Positions 1 through 13,400 of a stretch of DNA of 64,000 nucleotides are shown piece after piece. The DNA is from Membranipora membranacea. Taxonomy: Eukaryota; Bryozoa; Gymnolaemata; Cheilostomatida; Membraniporidae. How positions within the stretch are numbered: position 1 is the stretch's first letter; each line of letters begins with the position of its first letter. The stretch spans positions 38,378,001-38,442,000 of the forward strand of contig OU612065.1 in the NCBI GenBank assembly GCA_914767715.1. The letters run 5' to 3'. The notes under the pieces were generated by a model that worked only from the letters and a program-made list of their open reading frames with translations, was not told the DNA's origin and did not search any database. Made by a program: the position numbers and the translations under genes.

Positions 1-435
1 GCAAATCAATTTGTAAGTCGTGGTTACAATATTGAATAAAAATTACAATACTAGTATATATATTTTTATAAATGGACAGCAAAACCAAAGTAAAGATATC
101 CAATTTAACTCATCTTCATTCTCAAGTTTTCTATTTCCTCTTCCAATTATTTTTTTGGCACTATTAGAAAAACGTTCCACTATTGAAATGAAATTGACTG
201 CCAATAAAAGTGTTTAAAAAAAGAAAACTGTTGCTTCGTGTCAGTGCTATCAATATATTATCGTCAAGCAAACAATAGATTAAAATATCTTCCTATAATG
301 TAATGGCAGGGGCACTGCCAAAAAGAAAACTATTTCAACTCAACATTTATTCTAAAAGTGAGATTCTATCTTATGCGGATGAGCTTACACTGGGTCATAA
401 ACCACTGAGGCCCTCTAAGCAAGAGCATTTTTGGA
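1..435. other. 3' flank of the R3HCC1-like gene
   Basis: AT-rich sequence downstream (on the minus strand) of the R3HCC1-like stop codon at 436-438. Short open frames are present on the plus strand but they have no recognisable domain and no splice context. I see no RNA gene or repeat here. Confidence 0.5.
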
Positions 436-3400
436 TCATGGCCTTGAACGAATGATTTTACCTTTAGCCTCTTTGAGAAGTTGTCTTTCCTTTTGCCTTT
501 TCTCCTGTGGGACATTAGAAGCTATTCCAAGTGACGCACTAACTAAACGTCTCGCAGTCATAGCTGTGGTAGCAGGTCTCTCTTTACTGGGCAATAAAAA
601 CTCTGCAAGAAAATTCAGAACTCTTCATAATATCATAATGAACTTCAGCTTGAAAAGTGATAGCTTTTGGATGTTTTCACACTGAAACAACAGGAGGAAG
701 CTTCGCAATGATTTGAAGCACAGTACTGAAGTCAGGGATCAGCGCCGAACTCCTCCTCAGTCATTCGCCAGATTCAAATATATTTGCATGCCCTAGCATA
801 ACCCATGAGAGAAGTACATTACATGTCGTTCTATGAACCTTTCTTTTGTAGATAGAACACACAACTCTTCAGTTGTCACTTTGATATTTTCACATGTTCA
901 GTTGTTTACATCAATTTCAGAAGTTTTAGTAGTCTGAGATATAACTAATAAATTACCTGCGTTTTTCTTAGCTTTTATTTTAGAAGCTCTAGTAGCCTGA
1001 GATATTGGTCTAGTCTTGAGTAGCGGATGCTGATACATCAGCGCATCCTGTGCGGCGAGATAAGTGGAGAAAACTCCGATAGCGTGTGTATCATCTACCC
1101 ATTTCAGGTCAAACTCTTTGGTCCTGATAGTATAAAAAACATGTGGATGAAATTAGTTGAGTAAAATTGGAAAAAAATTTAGATTATAGAGTAAGGAAAT
1201 TTTTTCATTTTTAGACATGCGGCCCAGGCATACCAAAATCAGCACAGTGAAATGGATTGGAGGTGAAGTATGAAACTTAATCTTTAGTGTATAATCAAGA
1301 CAGATAGATGTAGAAAGAGCCGGATCCAACACTGACCAACATTTGCTATTCCTGCCACTTCAAAACACAAAATATCAGTTGGTTTCATTACCTACAACTC
1401 TCGGTTGATAATAATTGAATGATAAACCTATCCATTTTGAACCATACAGGATGTCTTTTCATGATTTACCTTTTCTAAGCTTAGCAAATAAGTCTCAAAA
1501 TTTCAATTCCAACAATATTCCTCACGATATTACCGGATACATGAACTAACACTGATGGCACAAATATTTTCATGAGATCTTCTGTCTTGAGAGATGAGCT
1601 GAAGTCGTAGATTTCCACCAGATGTCCGTATTTATCCTCATCCAGTTCAGGATCTTTAGGGGAAAATTCCAAGTAGTCTATGACTGGCTTCTGAATCTTT
1701 ACTTTACCCACAGCTGCCTCGAGCTGCAAAATAACCAACAGCTTTGCATCAATCTTCACAAGATATAACTCAGTGAATGGAAGATTATTGTCAAGTCTAG
1801 TCTTTATGGAAAAGAAAATTGAATATTCATTGCAGAAGTCATAATGTTTATAATGGTGAGCTAATCAACATAAATTAGGACCAATACAGAAGGGTCAGAA
1901 GGTAACAACAACATACCTCTTTCATAAGATCATCATCCAGACAATCTCCAGTATCATCGAACAAGGTATCCCAGGACTCCTCCTCCTCAACACCTTCTTT
2001 CTCCGCATTATCTCCCTTGCTAGAACTCTGATTTGTCTTCTCCTGTTTTGTAGGTTTACTTGCAGAAGTTTTCTTCCCATGTTCTGACTCATCTTTTTCA
2101 TCTTTTGATTGTTTTGTCTTCTTTGTTTTCTTTTCTTTTTTGACTTTTCCTTTTTTCTCAGCTTTGGACAGTTTCTTAGATGACGGCTGCTCTGTAGGAT
2201 GCTCGAGTTGTGGACTAGATCTATTATGTTGAGATTCTAAAGAAATATCCTGACTAACATGTATTACTGGTGGGTCAGAGGAAGTAGTGGCAGGATCAGT
2301 GGTGGGAGCAGTATCAGGATGGCTGTCACTTTCTGTAATACTCAATACAGATGCAGGGACCTGATTAGTCATATCACAATTGTTTGAAACCTCCATTTCA
2401 AGAACACCATTTAATGCATCAGGTACAGTTTCCGGAGCTATGTCTTTGATTTCAGGTGGTTCCACGTCCATTTGATTATTAACATCATTTCCTGGAGCAT
2501 TCACACCCACTATGGGTGTCTCAGAGGTAGATGTGACAGCTTCTGAAGTGTCAGCAGGAGGGCTAGGAGGCAATTCGGAATTTGTAGATGCTGTCGATTC
2601 AGGTTCACTTGGATCAATATCATGTTTTACTATTGTTGTGTCCGCTACAGAAGAAGGATTGTGGATAGTTGTGTCCGGTTCCAGTCTTATATCGTCGACA
2701 GTAGTATCAGTTTTTTTTATCTCCGGGTTATTTTCAGTCTCATTTATTTGGGTGATGTCTTCGTTAGCTGTGATCTCATCACTTTCAGGAGGAGATGCAT
2801 TAGCTGATACTGGACTTTGTTGAGGTTGCAAAGACAGAGAAGTTTCAGAGTTCAAAGCATTACAAGGTGGTGACTCATCATCATTATTCACCTCATCAGG
2901 TAAGACAGAGATTGCACTACTATCACTTTGAGGAATTCTATTATCCTCTAGGTGTGGAGTGTCAGGGGCAGTTTTGTCGGTTGATCCTTCTGAGGTTTGA
3001 GGACTGATACCTACAGGTGATTTAGGTTCGGCTGGTTGGTGCTCATTTGATTTACAGGTATTATTTTCATGAGCAATAACTCTATCCGGATCATCTACAG
3101 TTTTATTGTTTTGTTCCGGCGTTGGAGTTTTGCTTTCTCCACCAGATACAGTGACACAGACAGCATCGCTAAACTGTCCATCTCCTCTGTCCTTATGAGA
3201 AGATAACTCCTGAGTATTTTCTACCGAAGATTCACCACTTTGACTAGCATTCTTTGACTCCGCCTCCCTTGTCACAGGCAGCCTTCTGCCTCGTGGTACA
3301 TATACCTGTTGTGTAGGGCGGGCTCTCCCCCTACCCCGACCTAAGGGGGATCCTGTTTTAGGGGAGTCATCACCTGTAAAATAAGGTAGGTCAGTTTGTT

Positions 3401-6400
3401 AGAGCGTTGTAGGTCCCTCTACTCTACTTATTACTGGCACTTTCGCTACCATCATTTGACCAACTGTATTCCAGCAATTTCATATTTGTAAATTTACCTT
3501 TGTGGTCCCAAGTTAAATTTTTGTAGAACTCATGCGCTCTATTAATTGCAGGTGAAGCAGACGAACTACACCCTCAAAATAAGTTATCCTAGTAATAAAT
3601 CTAATGGACAGTTTGCTGAGCTCTGATCAAGGCCTCAGTTTGGAGTTGTCCTCTCTCCAGTTTGGTACTTTTAACCCACGCCGCATAGGAAAAACGTGCT
3701 GAAAAGAGGGTTATCTTGATAACCGCTTATAATAGGATAAAAATTATTTCTGATTCAGAATCTGTAGCATTGAAAACTCATATGGACATAGTTTGGGAAA
3801 TCATTTTAGTATTTGGATAGTCAATTATAGCATTTTCTGCCTGTTTTGCGGACAATTTGGCAGAATTTTACGAGTTCCGTTGCTAAAATTAAGATTAATC
3901 AACATTCAAGCCTCCATTGGTGCAGACTCTGAATCAAAAATCATTTTTATCCTAACATGAGCAGTTTTCAAGATAACCCTCTTTCAGCAGGTTTTTCCTA
4001 TGCGGCGTGGGTTAAAAGTACCAAACAGGAGATAGGACAACTCCGAATTGAGGCATAAATAAGAGCTCAGAAAACTGTCTATTTCAGAAAGTATTTTTTT
4101 TCTTATTTAATGGCACTTTTGAAATACATTTCCTCGAAAAATGATATAGATGCCAATAAAGTATTAAACAAAAATTGATCTATTTACAGTGGTTCTATTG
4201 TTGTGGGTTGCGACATGCTGGTTTCTGGGCAACATCTACAAGATAAATGGTTGAATACACAATAAACCTATTGATAAGGTGAATATATTTATGGGAACAC
4301 ATACCGGCCAATTTCCAAGGAGGATGAGTAGTTGTGTTGCACTCAGGTTCTAGTGGTGAAGGGGCTGCTGATCTCCTGGAAGCAGGTACATAGATCTGCT
4401 GCGATGGCCGCTTCTTAGACCTGCAACCAACATCAATCCCAATAAAAATCATTTTGCATTGTGTGCATGAAAAAGAAAATGCTGATTTTTCTCATGTGGA
4501 AATGTGCAAACATATGCGCCTCGCAACGCAGAAACTTTGGAGGCCTACCAGTTTTTGGGTTGCCAATTTTAGATCATACATTTGAAACAACAAACTTCAT
4601 TATTCACATGGTTACACAGCATTAATTTGCATTTGGTACCTTTCCATGTCTTGCCGTGCTTTGCGCTTGAGGGCACTAGTTCTCTCAGCTTTTTCTCTGA
4701 TATTCTCCACCAATCGATTCGCTTCTCTTACTGAGTTACGACAGTCGACACGGTCCCTGTAATATCGATAAACACATTACTCCATGATCTTTCTCGAAGA
4801 AGGATGGTTTACCTATAATTCTTTAGACACCAAATTCTAACAGATTAGATTTGGCGTTCCACACCAAGGGTGAGCTACATGAATTGTACCAAATTCATAA
4901 GTTAACTTTGTTAAAGTCAATATTACTGCCACAATGTAACATAAGTTTATAACAAGATATGCCATGATTATCTCCACATAAAACAATCAGTACTATTCTG
5001 CACCTTTTTTTAGCAAGACAGCATGGCAGCCAAAACCTTAAATATTCATTACCTGACTAGAAGCAATGGTCGGCACACGACAGTCCGTCTTTCGTCACCA
5101 GCTCCAATAGAAAAGCTGTGCAGATTATTCTTGCTTTCTTGTACAGCTTTGTGAATTAAGAAGCGATAATGATCTGTTACCGGCGGAAAAACGAGTACTC
5201 TAAAATTGAAATGCATATATGTAACTTGTGTATTATGTTGTGTAAGCGTTTTCCTTGGTACTTCTGACCTCCCTTTGTATTTCTGAATGAGCAAACCAGA
5301 AATATTGCTATTGATGGCAATCATATTGCCAACGAATATGCAGAGGTAGGTGAGGTCTAGCATGTCCATATCAAGCCCTATAGCTATAGTAAAATAGGAT
5401 CCACAGCGGGCAAAGCATAATTGCGTGAAATTTTCTTGTAAATTTTATGGATATCTCATGAATGGGCTGATCTCCCTGGGCTGATCAAAAGATAATTGAA
5501 TGTTAGTGTCGGTAACTTGACTTAGTGATAATAGATAAAATAAAATAAATATGTGTACAAATATTTTATATTCTGTTGGAAACATGTAAATTAAGACTTT
5601 AGCTCACTATCACCAAGGAGTCGTCTACTCCTTGCTATCACAACAGCTCTGTGGTCTGAAGTACCCATCCAGTAGGGCATCAGTAGTATTGTCCTCTGAT
5701 TGTCCTTAGATTTTCATATCCCGTATTGTCCAGGGCAGAAAACTGTTATGGAAACAGTTCCCTGTGGTAGCGATAGAGCGTGGCTCGTTCCGTGTTTGTG
5801 ATTTTGTCGAGACTGTAGTATGGGGCTGGTTTATTATTTCATCGTAGGATGTGCAGAGTGCAGGGTGGGTCTCCTCTCTTGACAGTAACTTATGTAAAGC
5901 TCCTACATAAGGTACTGTCAAGTGAGGAGACCCACCCTGCACTCTGCACATCCTACGATGAAATAATAAACCAGCCCCATACTACAGTTTCGACAAGATC
6001 ACAAACACGGAACGAGCCACGCTCTATCGCTGCCACAGGGAACTGTTTTCATAACAGTTTTCTGCCCCGGACAATACGGGATATGAAAATCTAAGGACAA
6101 TCAGAGGACAATACTACTGATGCCCTACTGGATGGGTACATGTACCCACTCTGAACCCAAATGCCCTACCCATGGGATGGTATTCTGGAACAATGTCCAA
6201 ACCTTATGTAGTTATGTCCAAAAACTGAGGCACGCCCCTTATGCCCTCCTAGGCGGTCTAGCGTGATGTCGTCTTTGATGTAAGTGAGTGTTTACTGCTA
6301 AACTTACCTGTCAATTTCTGACCCCAAATTATCAGTAAAGACATCCAAATCCGCATCTATAGTGCCTTCAAATTCTTCATTTAGCAGCCAGTTTGGTGTG

Positions 6401-6480
6401 TTGTCGTGAAAGAAAGCCAGGGTGGATATGAGGAGGGGTAAACATAGGAGAAATGGACAAAAAGTAGAGTTGGGTGCAAA
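436..6480 (-). CDS. R3HCC1: R3H and coiled-coil protein, R3HCC1/R3HCC1L-like
   Basis: The R3H domain is a putative single-stranded nucleic-acid binding fold; cellular role of this family is poorly known. Exons on the minus strand: 6308 to about 6480 (5' limit and start codon not found), 5053-5199 (R3H: VLVFPPVTD, RFLIHKAV, then DERRTVVC), 4640-4756 (basic coiled coil), 4305-4420 (QQIYVPASRR), 1917-3373 (second QQVYVPRGRR box, then a long Ser/Pro/Glu/Asp-rich acidic stretch and a Lys-rich patch), about 1550-1723 (HLVEIYDF, LKTEDLM), 957-1123 (WVDDTHAIGVF), 436-602 (SKERPATT, ARRLVS, stop). This is the domain order of vertebrate R3HCC1/R3HCC1L. Junctions close in frame (for example GACAG+AGTACT gives IDRVLV), except between the two exons ending near 1550 and starting at 1123, where no canonical donor of the right phase is visible; a micro-exon is possible. 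Two copies of the YVP-RR box are present, where vertebrate R3HCC1 appears to have one. R3HCC1 versus R3HCC1L cannot be separated. Confidence 0.85.
3603..4083. repeat. Foldback element A, 481 bp inverted repeat
   Basis: Left arm about 3603-3765 and right arm about 3925-4083 are inverted copies, symmetric about position 3843. Matching landmarks are AATGGACAG/AATAGACAG at the tips, TGAGCTCT, GGAGTTGTCC, GTACTTTTAACCCACGCCG and AGAGGGTTATCTT, each found as the reverse complement in the other arm. The central 160 bp do not pair. It lies in an intron of the R3HCC1-like gene and has no coding capacity, so it is a non-autonomous foldback or MITE. No clear target duplication was seen. Confidence 0.85.
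5614..5634. repeat. Short CAAGGAGT/ACTCCTTG hairpin
   Basis: CAAGGAGT, a 5-base spacer, then ACTCCTTG. The same inverted pair recurs elsewhere in the window (39993-40018 and, degenerate, 49479-49508). Confidence 0.6.
5661..6139. repeat. Foldback element B, near-perfect 479 bp palindrome
   Basis: Two arms of about 230 bp (5661-5896 and 5904-6139) are nearly exact reverse complements around a centre at 5900, with only a few bases of loop. Tips read GTACCCATCCAGTAGGGC and its complement. Because the arms mirror each other, both strands show an almost identical 81-codon open frame; this is a consequence of symmetry, not a gene. It sits in the first visible intron of the R3HCC1-like gene. It must form a very stable hairpin in RNA or single-stranded DNA. 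Confidence 0.92.
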
Positions 6481-6499
6481 GTGGGTCTGGCAGTAGATT

Positions 6500-7459
6500 T
6501 TTTTTTTTCAATAAAATTTCTGTTTAGTAGCTCTCGAAACTAAACATACAAATTTTATACAATCCCATTTAAAACAAAAGCAATGATTATACCTATCTCA
6601 GACTATAACAAATATGTATTTTTGGGAGTTGTTCTCTCATCAAATTTGTTGTATCCAATCAAATCTGTTGAGAGGATGTTGTTACTTCATAATTTGGAAG
6701 TAAAACACTACTTCATCACTTCCAGTCTCATGCTGAGGAAAATTCATAAAAAACAGAGTCACTCTAGACTTGGTTGTGAGGTGAGTGTGATTCTCCTCTA
6801 CTGTTTACTCAAATAAAAAGCCATAGTAGGCTAGTTCATGCCCAGATTTGGTAGTAGGACTGTGTATGTTTTTTGTTACCAATGATGGGGGAATTTTCCT
6901 CTGGAGAAAGAGAAGTTGAAGATCTGTCTGTCTACCCTGCTCTGCTGGTCTTAGCCTGTCTAGTCTTGTCTAGACAGGTTCCCTGGTCTATCAGTATCTA
7001 TACATATATCTAGTTCTTCTTATACCTATCTATCATCTGTCCAACCAAGGACTGGAGTACTTCTTTCTTGATTTCCTTATATACATACATACATGAAGTC
7101 CCTCCCTCACCCTACATTAAGATTGATTAATTAATCCCTTCTGAGTACTAGTAGCCAATGAATACTATTATAAATAATATTGATTGATAAATATTTCAGT
7201 TCTGTCAAAGCTGAATGTGTTTTGCTGTAAGTGTAATGTAGTAGCAGCAGTAGTAGAGTGATACTGTAGGTTGGCATTTGAAACCCACTTTGAAATTTTA
7301 GACACAACCATCGATGATGTATAATCTTTGTTTCGGAAGAAGAAACACACTGATGCGCTCATTCAAAGCTACAGTTGAGTTTTAATGCCGTTACTATCTA
7401 TCAACAAATTATGGATCAAAACACATTACTTTATTACAGGACAGAAGATCTTACCAATC
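6500..7459. promoter_or_regulatory. Head-to-head promoter interval between R3HCC1-like and HEATR1
   Basis: The two genes are divergently arranged with under 1 kb between their first visible coding exons. An acceptor (TTATTACAG) at about 7439 just before the HEATR1 start shows that HEATR1 has an upstream untranslated exon in or before this interval. A small TAGCCTGTC hairpin of the palindromic repeat family lies at 6952-6979. No TATA box or other core element can be assigned with confidence. Confidence 0.45.
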
Positions 7460-10400
7460 ATGACTTCTTTAGCAAGTCAGTTGAAGTCTTTAGCTTTGCC
7501 TCATACTCAGGCTCTTCTAGGAGACGAGCGCAAGAGAGTATCGCTGTTGTTTGATCCCTCAGAAGCAGCTAATTTGGATAAGGACGCCGTGTTTGCCATT
7601 GGTGAGTGTTGTCTCACACTACTGACATACTAACCTCTATCATCGGTGATTTCAGTTCATCAGAAATATAACTTTCTTTTTGAGTTTAGCCCTATTAATC
7701 CTCATCAGGTGTGGTACTTAAAATGAGAATGTATCAGGCCAAGACTATATCAAGCAAGTTGATATGTTAGTTTGAGTAATCCTCAACAGATGAATCCTGT
7801 GAACTTGCTAAAATACCACGGAACCTATATTGTGTATATAATTCTAGGTATCGGAGGTTTGGAGGAGCTGATTGAGATAGATACTATTTTTATGGAATAT
7901 GAAAAATCTCTCTTCAACGAATCAGCCACTGGCCTGCAGAGGTTGACACAGTCGACAGAGATCAACGAGAAGTTAGATGACACTGTCAGAGTGTTTCTGA
8001 TTCACCTGTCTCCGTACTTCTTACTCAGACCAGCACAGAAAGCCCTAGAATGGTTAATATACAGGTATGTCTGTCTGATGTTCTACTTTTCCCTCTATCA
8101 ACCTGATCTTCATTCAGTCTCCATCAGTAATTATGCTTTCTGACCTCTAAGTTGGGCGATTATCTGATTAAAAGACCAATGTATGTACCCTTTCCTTGAC
8201 ACTTTGTCCTTTGTCGTCACGATAAACCACCACAATGTAACGCCGCCCACTTGGAAAAACTCAGTTATACTGACAATTTGTATACATGTCATGTTATCTG
8301 TTGTGTTTTAGATATCAAGTTCACTTTTACAACGTAGATGACCTACTCATGTGTACTATGCCCTACCATGATAGTAACATATTCGCAAGAGTACTACAGA
8401 TTCTAAATCTCTCTAATCCTAAATCTAAGTGGAATTGGCTAGAGCAGGTACAGAAGCATGGTACACATCTGCCCTGTCAGACTATAGCTACACATGCGTA
8501 CAAGGACGAGGGATTCCTCAACTTTGTGTGTGCTATCCCTGAGCAATTCATACAGGTATGCCAGAAACCGACATTTTCTTACAGACATCACAATGGGATG
8601 AAACTCTGCTTCTTTTTATCTTCTCTTGTTTGCTTTAGTAATATGATCATCGGTTAACTTGCTTAAATTAACATCGGTGAACTTGCTCAAATTAACATTG
8701 GTTAGCTTGTTAAATTGCACTTATATCACTAATATGTCAAGATAAATTTCTGAAGTTTTTACATGTGATCCCAACTACTTTTTGAAATGGTAAACCAGTC
8801 ACCAGTCGAATTTTGAGAATTCTCCTTGTTGATGATGTCAGGTCGGCGATATGCTTAGCCTAACACTTCAGTGGTTACATTATTTGCTTGTAAGCTATAA
8901 CATTTTATTTACCCTATTTTACTGTTTGCAGGTTCATGGGCATGAGAAGGCAGGTAATAATTCACCTGTGCATGCAGCTGTATCGTTCTACACTAAGATA
9001 TTACTGAACAGTATACAGCAGGCCGATCCTGTTAAGGAGAGCTTCCTCGCTCAGATTACTACATTCCTGCTCAAGGGACTCAGAAGTAGGAATGATGAGT
9101 TCAAGTGTTCGTCATATATGATCCTCAGTACTATCTGTAGCAAGGTAAGAGTGCACTATCCCAACCTGTAGGTAAACTTGGGGGTTCGTCCATGCATAAA
9201 TTTTTAAAACGTACCATTTTTTCTATCGCTAGTTCCCAGGAGATAATTTTTATGATATTTAATCAAGTTGATTTTAGTGTGCAAACTTACTACCTCATAA
9301 TGTGTCTGGATATAATTTTGCTGTATTTTCATTTCATTAAATTCCATTATTTAACACTAAGTGATATTTTCAGGTGACTTTAGATGAGAGTTTCCTTAAT
9401 TCCGTATTACCGCTGCTTACTAAGCGTATGACTATAAGGAATGGTTTTGAGGCTCTATCATGTCTTGTTCTGGTGTTCAAAACTCAAGAGTCTGTCAGTG
9501 TGCTTCCTAAAAGGTAAGTGTTTTTGTTTGCAGAAAAGTAATTTATCACCTTGCAGAATTGAAATGTCCATTTAGTGACCGCAATGTAAAAATCTCAATG
9601 GATTGATAATTGAAGAAAGGCCAATTATCCCAAAAACAACATGATAACTTGGCAAGTTCACCGTCAACTTCCTATCATGAAATTTTGTCTGCCGTAGTAT
9701 TGTGACGTTTGCCACTGAATATAATGCATGATTTGAGACATTTCATCATGTTTATATTACAGAGCATTTAAGCACATGTGTCGCCTCCCTGGTGTAGTTC
9801 AGCATCTGACCCAGCTACATGAGTGGGGAGTACTGGAGGCCTTCTGGTCCCATCTACTCGATAGACTGGTACCTGCAGCCATTAAGGACTGTAGACTGAG
9901 TATCACTAGTAGTAGTGACGGAGGAGGAGGGGACGGTGGTGAGCTCACCCCAGGTAAACCAGAATACTGGTCTCTGTTGGAGAGTCTACTCTCAGACTGT
10001 ACGCTACATGATATTCATGCTGCGCAGATTATCAGGTATGATTTATTTTATTACCTTTCTAAAGTATTTGAAATTACAAAAATTATTTTAAACAAACTGT
10101 TTTTCTGGAGAAATGCTATGCGTAAATTTACCAGACAGCCACAATGATAGTTGACGGCTTAACATAATGATAGGCCGTTTTGTATGAGAATCTGGTAATC
10201 TAGGTGATCTGAAGTGATGAATTGCAATCTTGAGCAGCTCCCGAATTTTGAATATGATGGGTTTTAATAAAGAAGCGAATAAAGAAAATCAGCTCAAGTC
10301 TCATAGTTGTTGTCGCTTCATCTTTGCTCTTCGGTGAAGATATTGAGCCGGGGTACCCCAGGTTGCTCTGCTTTGCAAATATCAAGTATTAATTTTGAGT

Positions 10401-13400
10401 TGTCTCCACTTTACCATGTAGCGGTTTATACTTACCACCGTGTTCCTTACTCTTACAGGCTGATGTGTGACGGGTATATAGAGAATAAACAAGACTGTCA
10501 CACAGAGCAGGCACAGTCATTACTCGCTGATAGGATCAAGGCTATGCTTAGACTTATGGAGCAGAAGTATGTAGTGTAAAATATCAAGTTTGGACCAATA
10601 AAAGGCTGGCTTGTTCAGTAATTATATTGTTCTGTTCTAAGATCTTGATTATGAATTTTATAGCAATCTTAACTGAGCAGTTGGTTTACATCTGAGACCA
10701 GGATTACCCATCATTTTCCTCCCCTCCTTCCCTCGACATGTCCTCAATTCAAGTTTAAATGTTTGATGCGCTATGTCAAAATTGAACTTTGCATTGATAT
10801 GTCAGTGGTGAGGCTTCTGCATGTAGACTTAAACGTTTGCGTTAATATTTATTCATCTATTGTCTAAATTTTATTTAAATCTGAATTATTGTAGATATTC
10901 TGCCATTGTGGATAAAGAGATAAAACATCAGATGAGCGAAGGCTCAGCTGACGATAAGCTCATTCAGGAGTTTGCTCTGATGACGCTGTCTAGCTTCAAA
11001 TATCAGGCTGTCGATTCAGACACCAGCCTCATACTCAGTCTCAATCACTCAGAGTCAGCTATGAGAGTACACGGAGTTAAACACCTGGCTAAAATGCTTG
11101 ATACTGAGGTACATCTATGGTGGTTATATAAGTCATTTGCCTTGCAAACTGTCATTGGAAAAATTTGTTGAGGAACACTAGTTGAGCAAGAAATTATTTT
11201 GAATTTTTGCAACCAGTTTCAATTGTAATGAGACAACTCCAAGAACTGAGCCATGTATATGTCAGACCAATAGTTCATTTGTCAGGCAATATTTTGATGT
11301 TTAGTGTCTTACTTCGATAAATATGTATTATATATTACTATATTTTTCTTTTTTAATTGCAGAATGAGAATTCCATCGATGCTTCGTTTGTCTCCGAGTC
11401 TTTGTACGCTCGATTATTGGATGATTCCGATGCTGTGTGTGATGAGGTGCTTACTATAAACAAAGATTATCTACTCAAGTATCTGAGTGCACAACAGATT
11501 ATCAAAATCATACAACTGAGAATGTAAGTCTGAATAATAATATTAGAAATTTAATTCACTTCCTTTCCATCAGACAGTTTTCCCGACTTTCAAAGCTGTC
11601 TGTCATACTATATGTGCTAATTTCATATTACATATACATTTGACTACCATATATAAAATAACATATCCCCCTCAACATCAAAAACCTCATTATCTATCTA
11701 TTAGGTATGTAAATTTCCCTATTTGGCTGGGGTTCGAAAACCTCACCCTGGTCTGAATGGCTGACATCTATATGCTGATATTTATAATATTTGTTACAGG
11801 AAGGGAGGCTTGTCTGTAGAGTACTGTCGGTTATTGTCAGCACACCCTGATGTTACAGCAGCATCAGATGATGTCATGAGACTAGTACTGATATCAATAC
11901 GCAGGAATAATCATAAAACTGTGTCAGCTCTCAATGAGACCGTCGAACCAAAGCCTATACCAGGTAATATTTACTATACCAGGTAATATTTACTATACCA
12001 GGTAATATTTACTATACCAGGTAATATTTACTATCTAGATAGAATACCTTTAACATATTGGCTCACATCATTGCGCATATATAAGATGAGGATAAATCTA
12101 GATCAAGTTTGATCTTATCTGCCTGCATTCTGCGTCGCTCCCTTCCTACTGGTAGCTTGAGGAAGAGCAACTCATACATGATCTAGGATAATCCTGGTTT
12201 GATTGTTTTTGGCTTTTTCAAGGAAGTACACTGATAATTATCTGGAATCTAATCGCTTTTAGTAAAAAAGTTATTATTTTGTGTTTCTGCTTTGACAGGC
12301 CTGAAAACTAAGGATGATAAAGATTGGCAGCAGAGCTCCATCAAAAAACTGGCTGAGCGATACTCTAAAGCTGAGACTATCCATCAGGTTAGTATTATCA
12401 GTGTGAATGTCTGATCCAGGGGTGAGGGGAGGGGTACAAATATCTTTTCATCTTCTTATGTTTTTTACTCCTAGACCTATAAGTCTGAAGCAGCTGCAAT
12501 TGGAGACAGTTTCATACTTTTTGTAAGTTTTCTAGCGAGTTTTCCTCTCTAGATTACTATTCTCATTCTTTGTTACAGTTGAAGGTCCTGTGTACAGGAG
12601 CCAGTCCTCTTGTATCTCATATAGTATGTCAGATACTCATCCAAATATGTCAGGAGCCTGATCTGCCTACGGAAGTGAAGATGGATACACTAAACCAGCT
12701 ACTCACTCTATGTCAGGAAATCTCACAACAGGTTAGACATACTTTTAGGGTATATTATCTCCGGGTTAGTGCCTCAATGTGGATGAGGCTAAGTGGATTA
12801 TATTAAGTATTTCAGGTAGGCCGGCTTCAGTCAGAGGTCTGCTTGTTGATGTGGTTCTGACAATGAGATTTACTCTTGTCTGTTATAAATAGTCAGTTTA
12901 CGTATTATTGTAGGATGGGAGCGTACATGGCAGAAAAAAGTACCTTAAGATGACCCTGCAGGGAATGGCAGCGGCTTTTAAACGTAAGTAATGATGACCA
13001 TCCAATATCAATGCCTAAAGTTGAGGGAGTCAGAAACGGCTTGGTGTGAGGATGGCTCAATACCACCGGCTTAATGGCTCCACGGACACATTTCCTAAAA
13101 GAATTGATTGGACAACAAATTTCACCGGCAGGAATTTTTTTATTTGTCATTAATGACACACAGGTATTTATAGTTATTTGGTGCATTTGTATATTTTGTC
13201 ACCAACCATCTTGTGTTCATCTGAGGTTTCACCATAGAGCTTTTATATAATAACACTATAGGTTTCACAGATGAGACACCGTGAAGGCTGCTGTACAATT
13301 CTTCCTTACACGCATGTTACAGGGTGGAGTGATAACTGGTTGGATACTTTAGTGACTCCGTATATTGAGTTCGTCTCACTGCTGATACAGCAGCAGCAGA

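Noticed and set aside
5706-6094. Two 81-codon open frames, one on each strand, with nearly the same protein
   Set aside because: They are mirror images produced by the 5661-6139 palindrome and lack any domain or start context.
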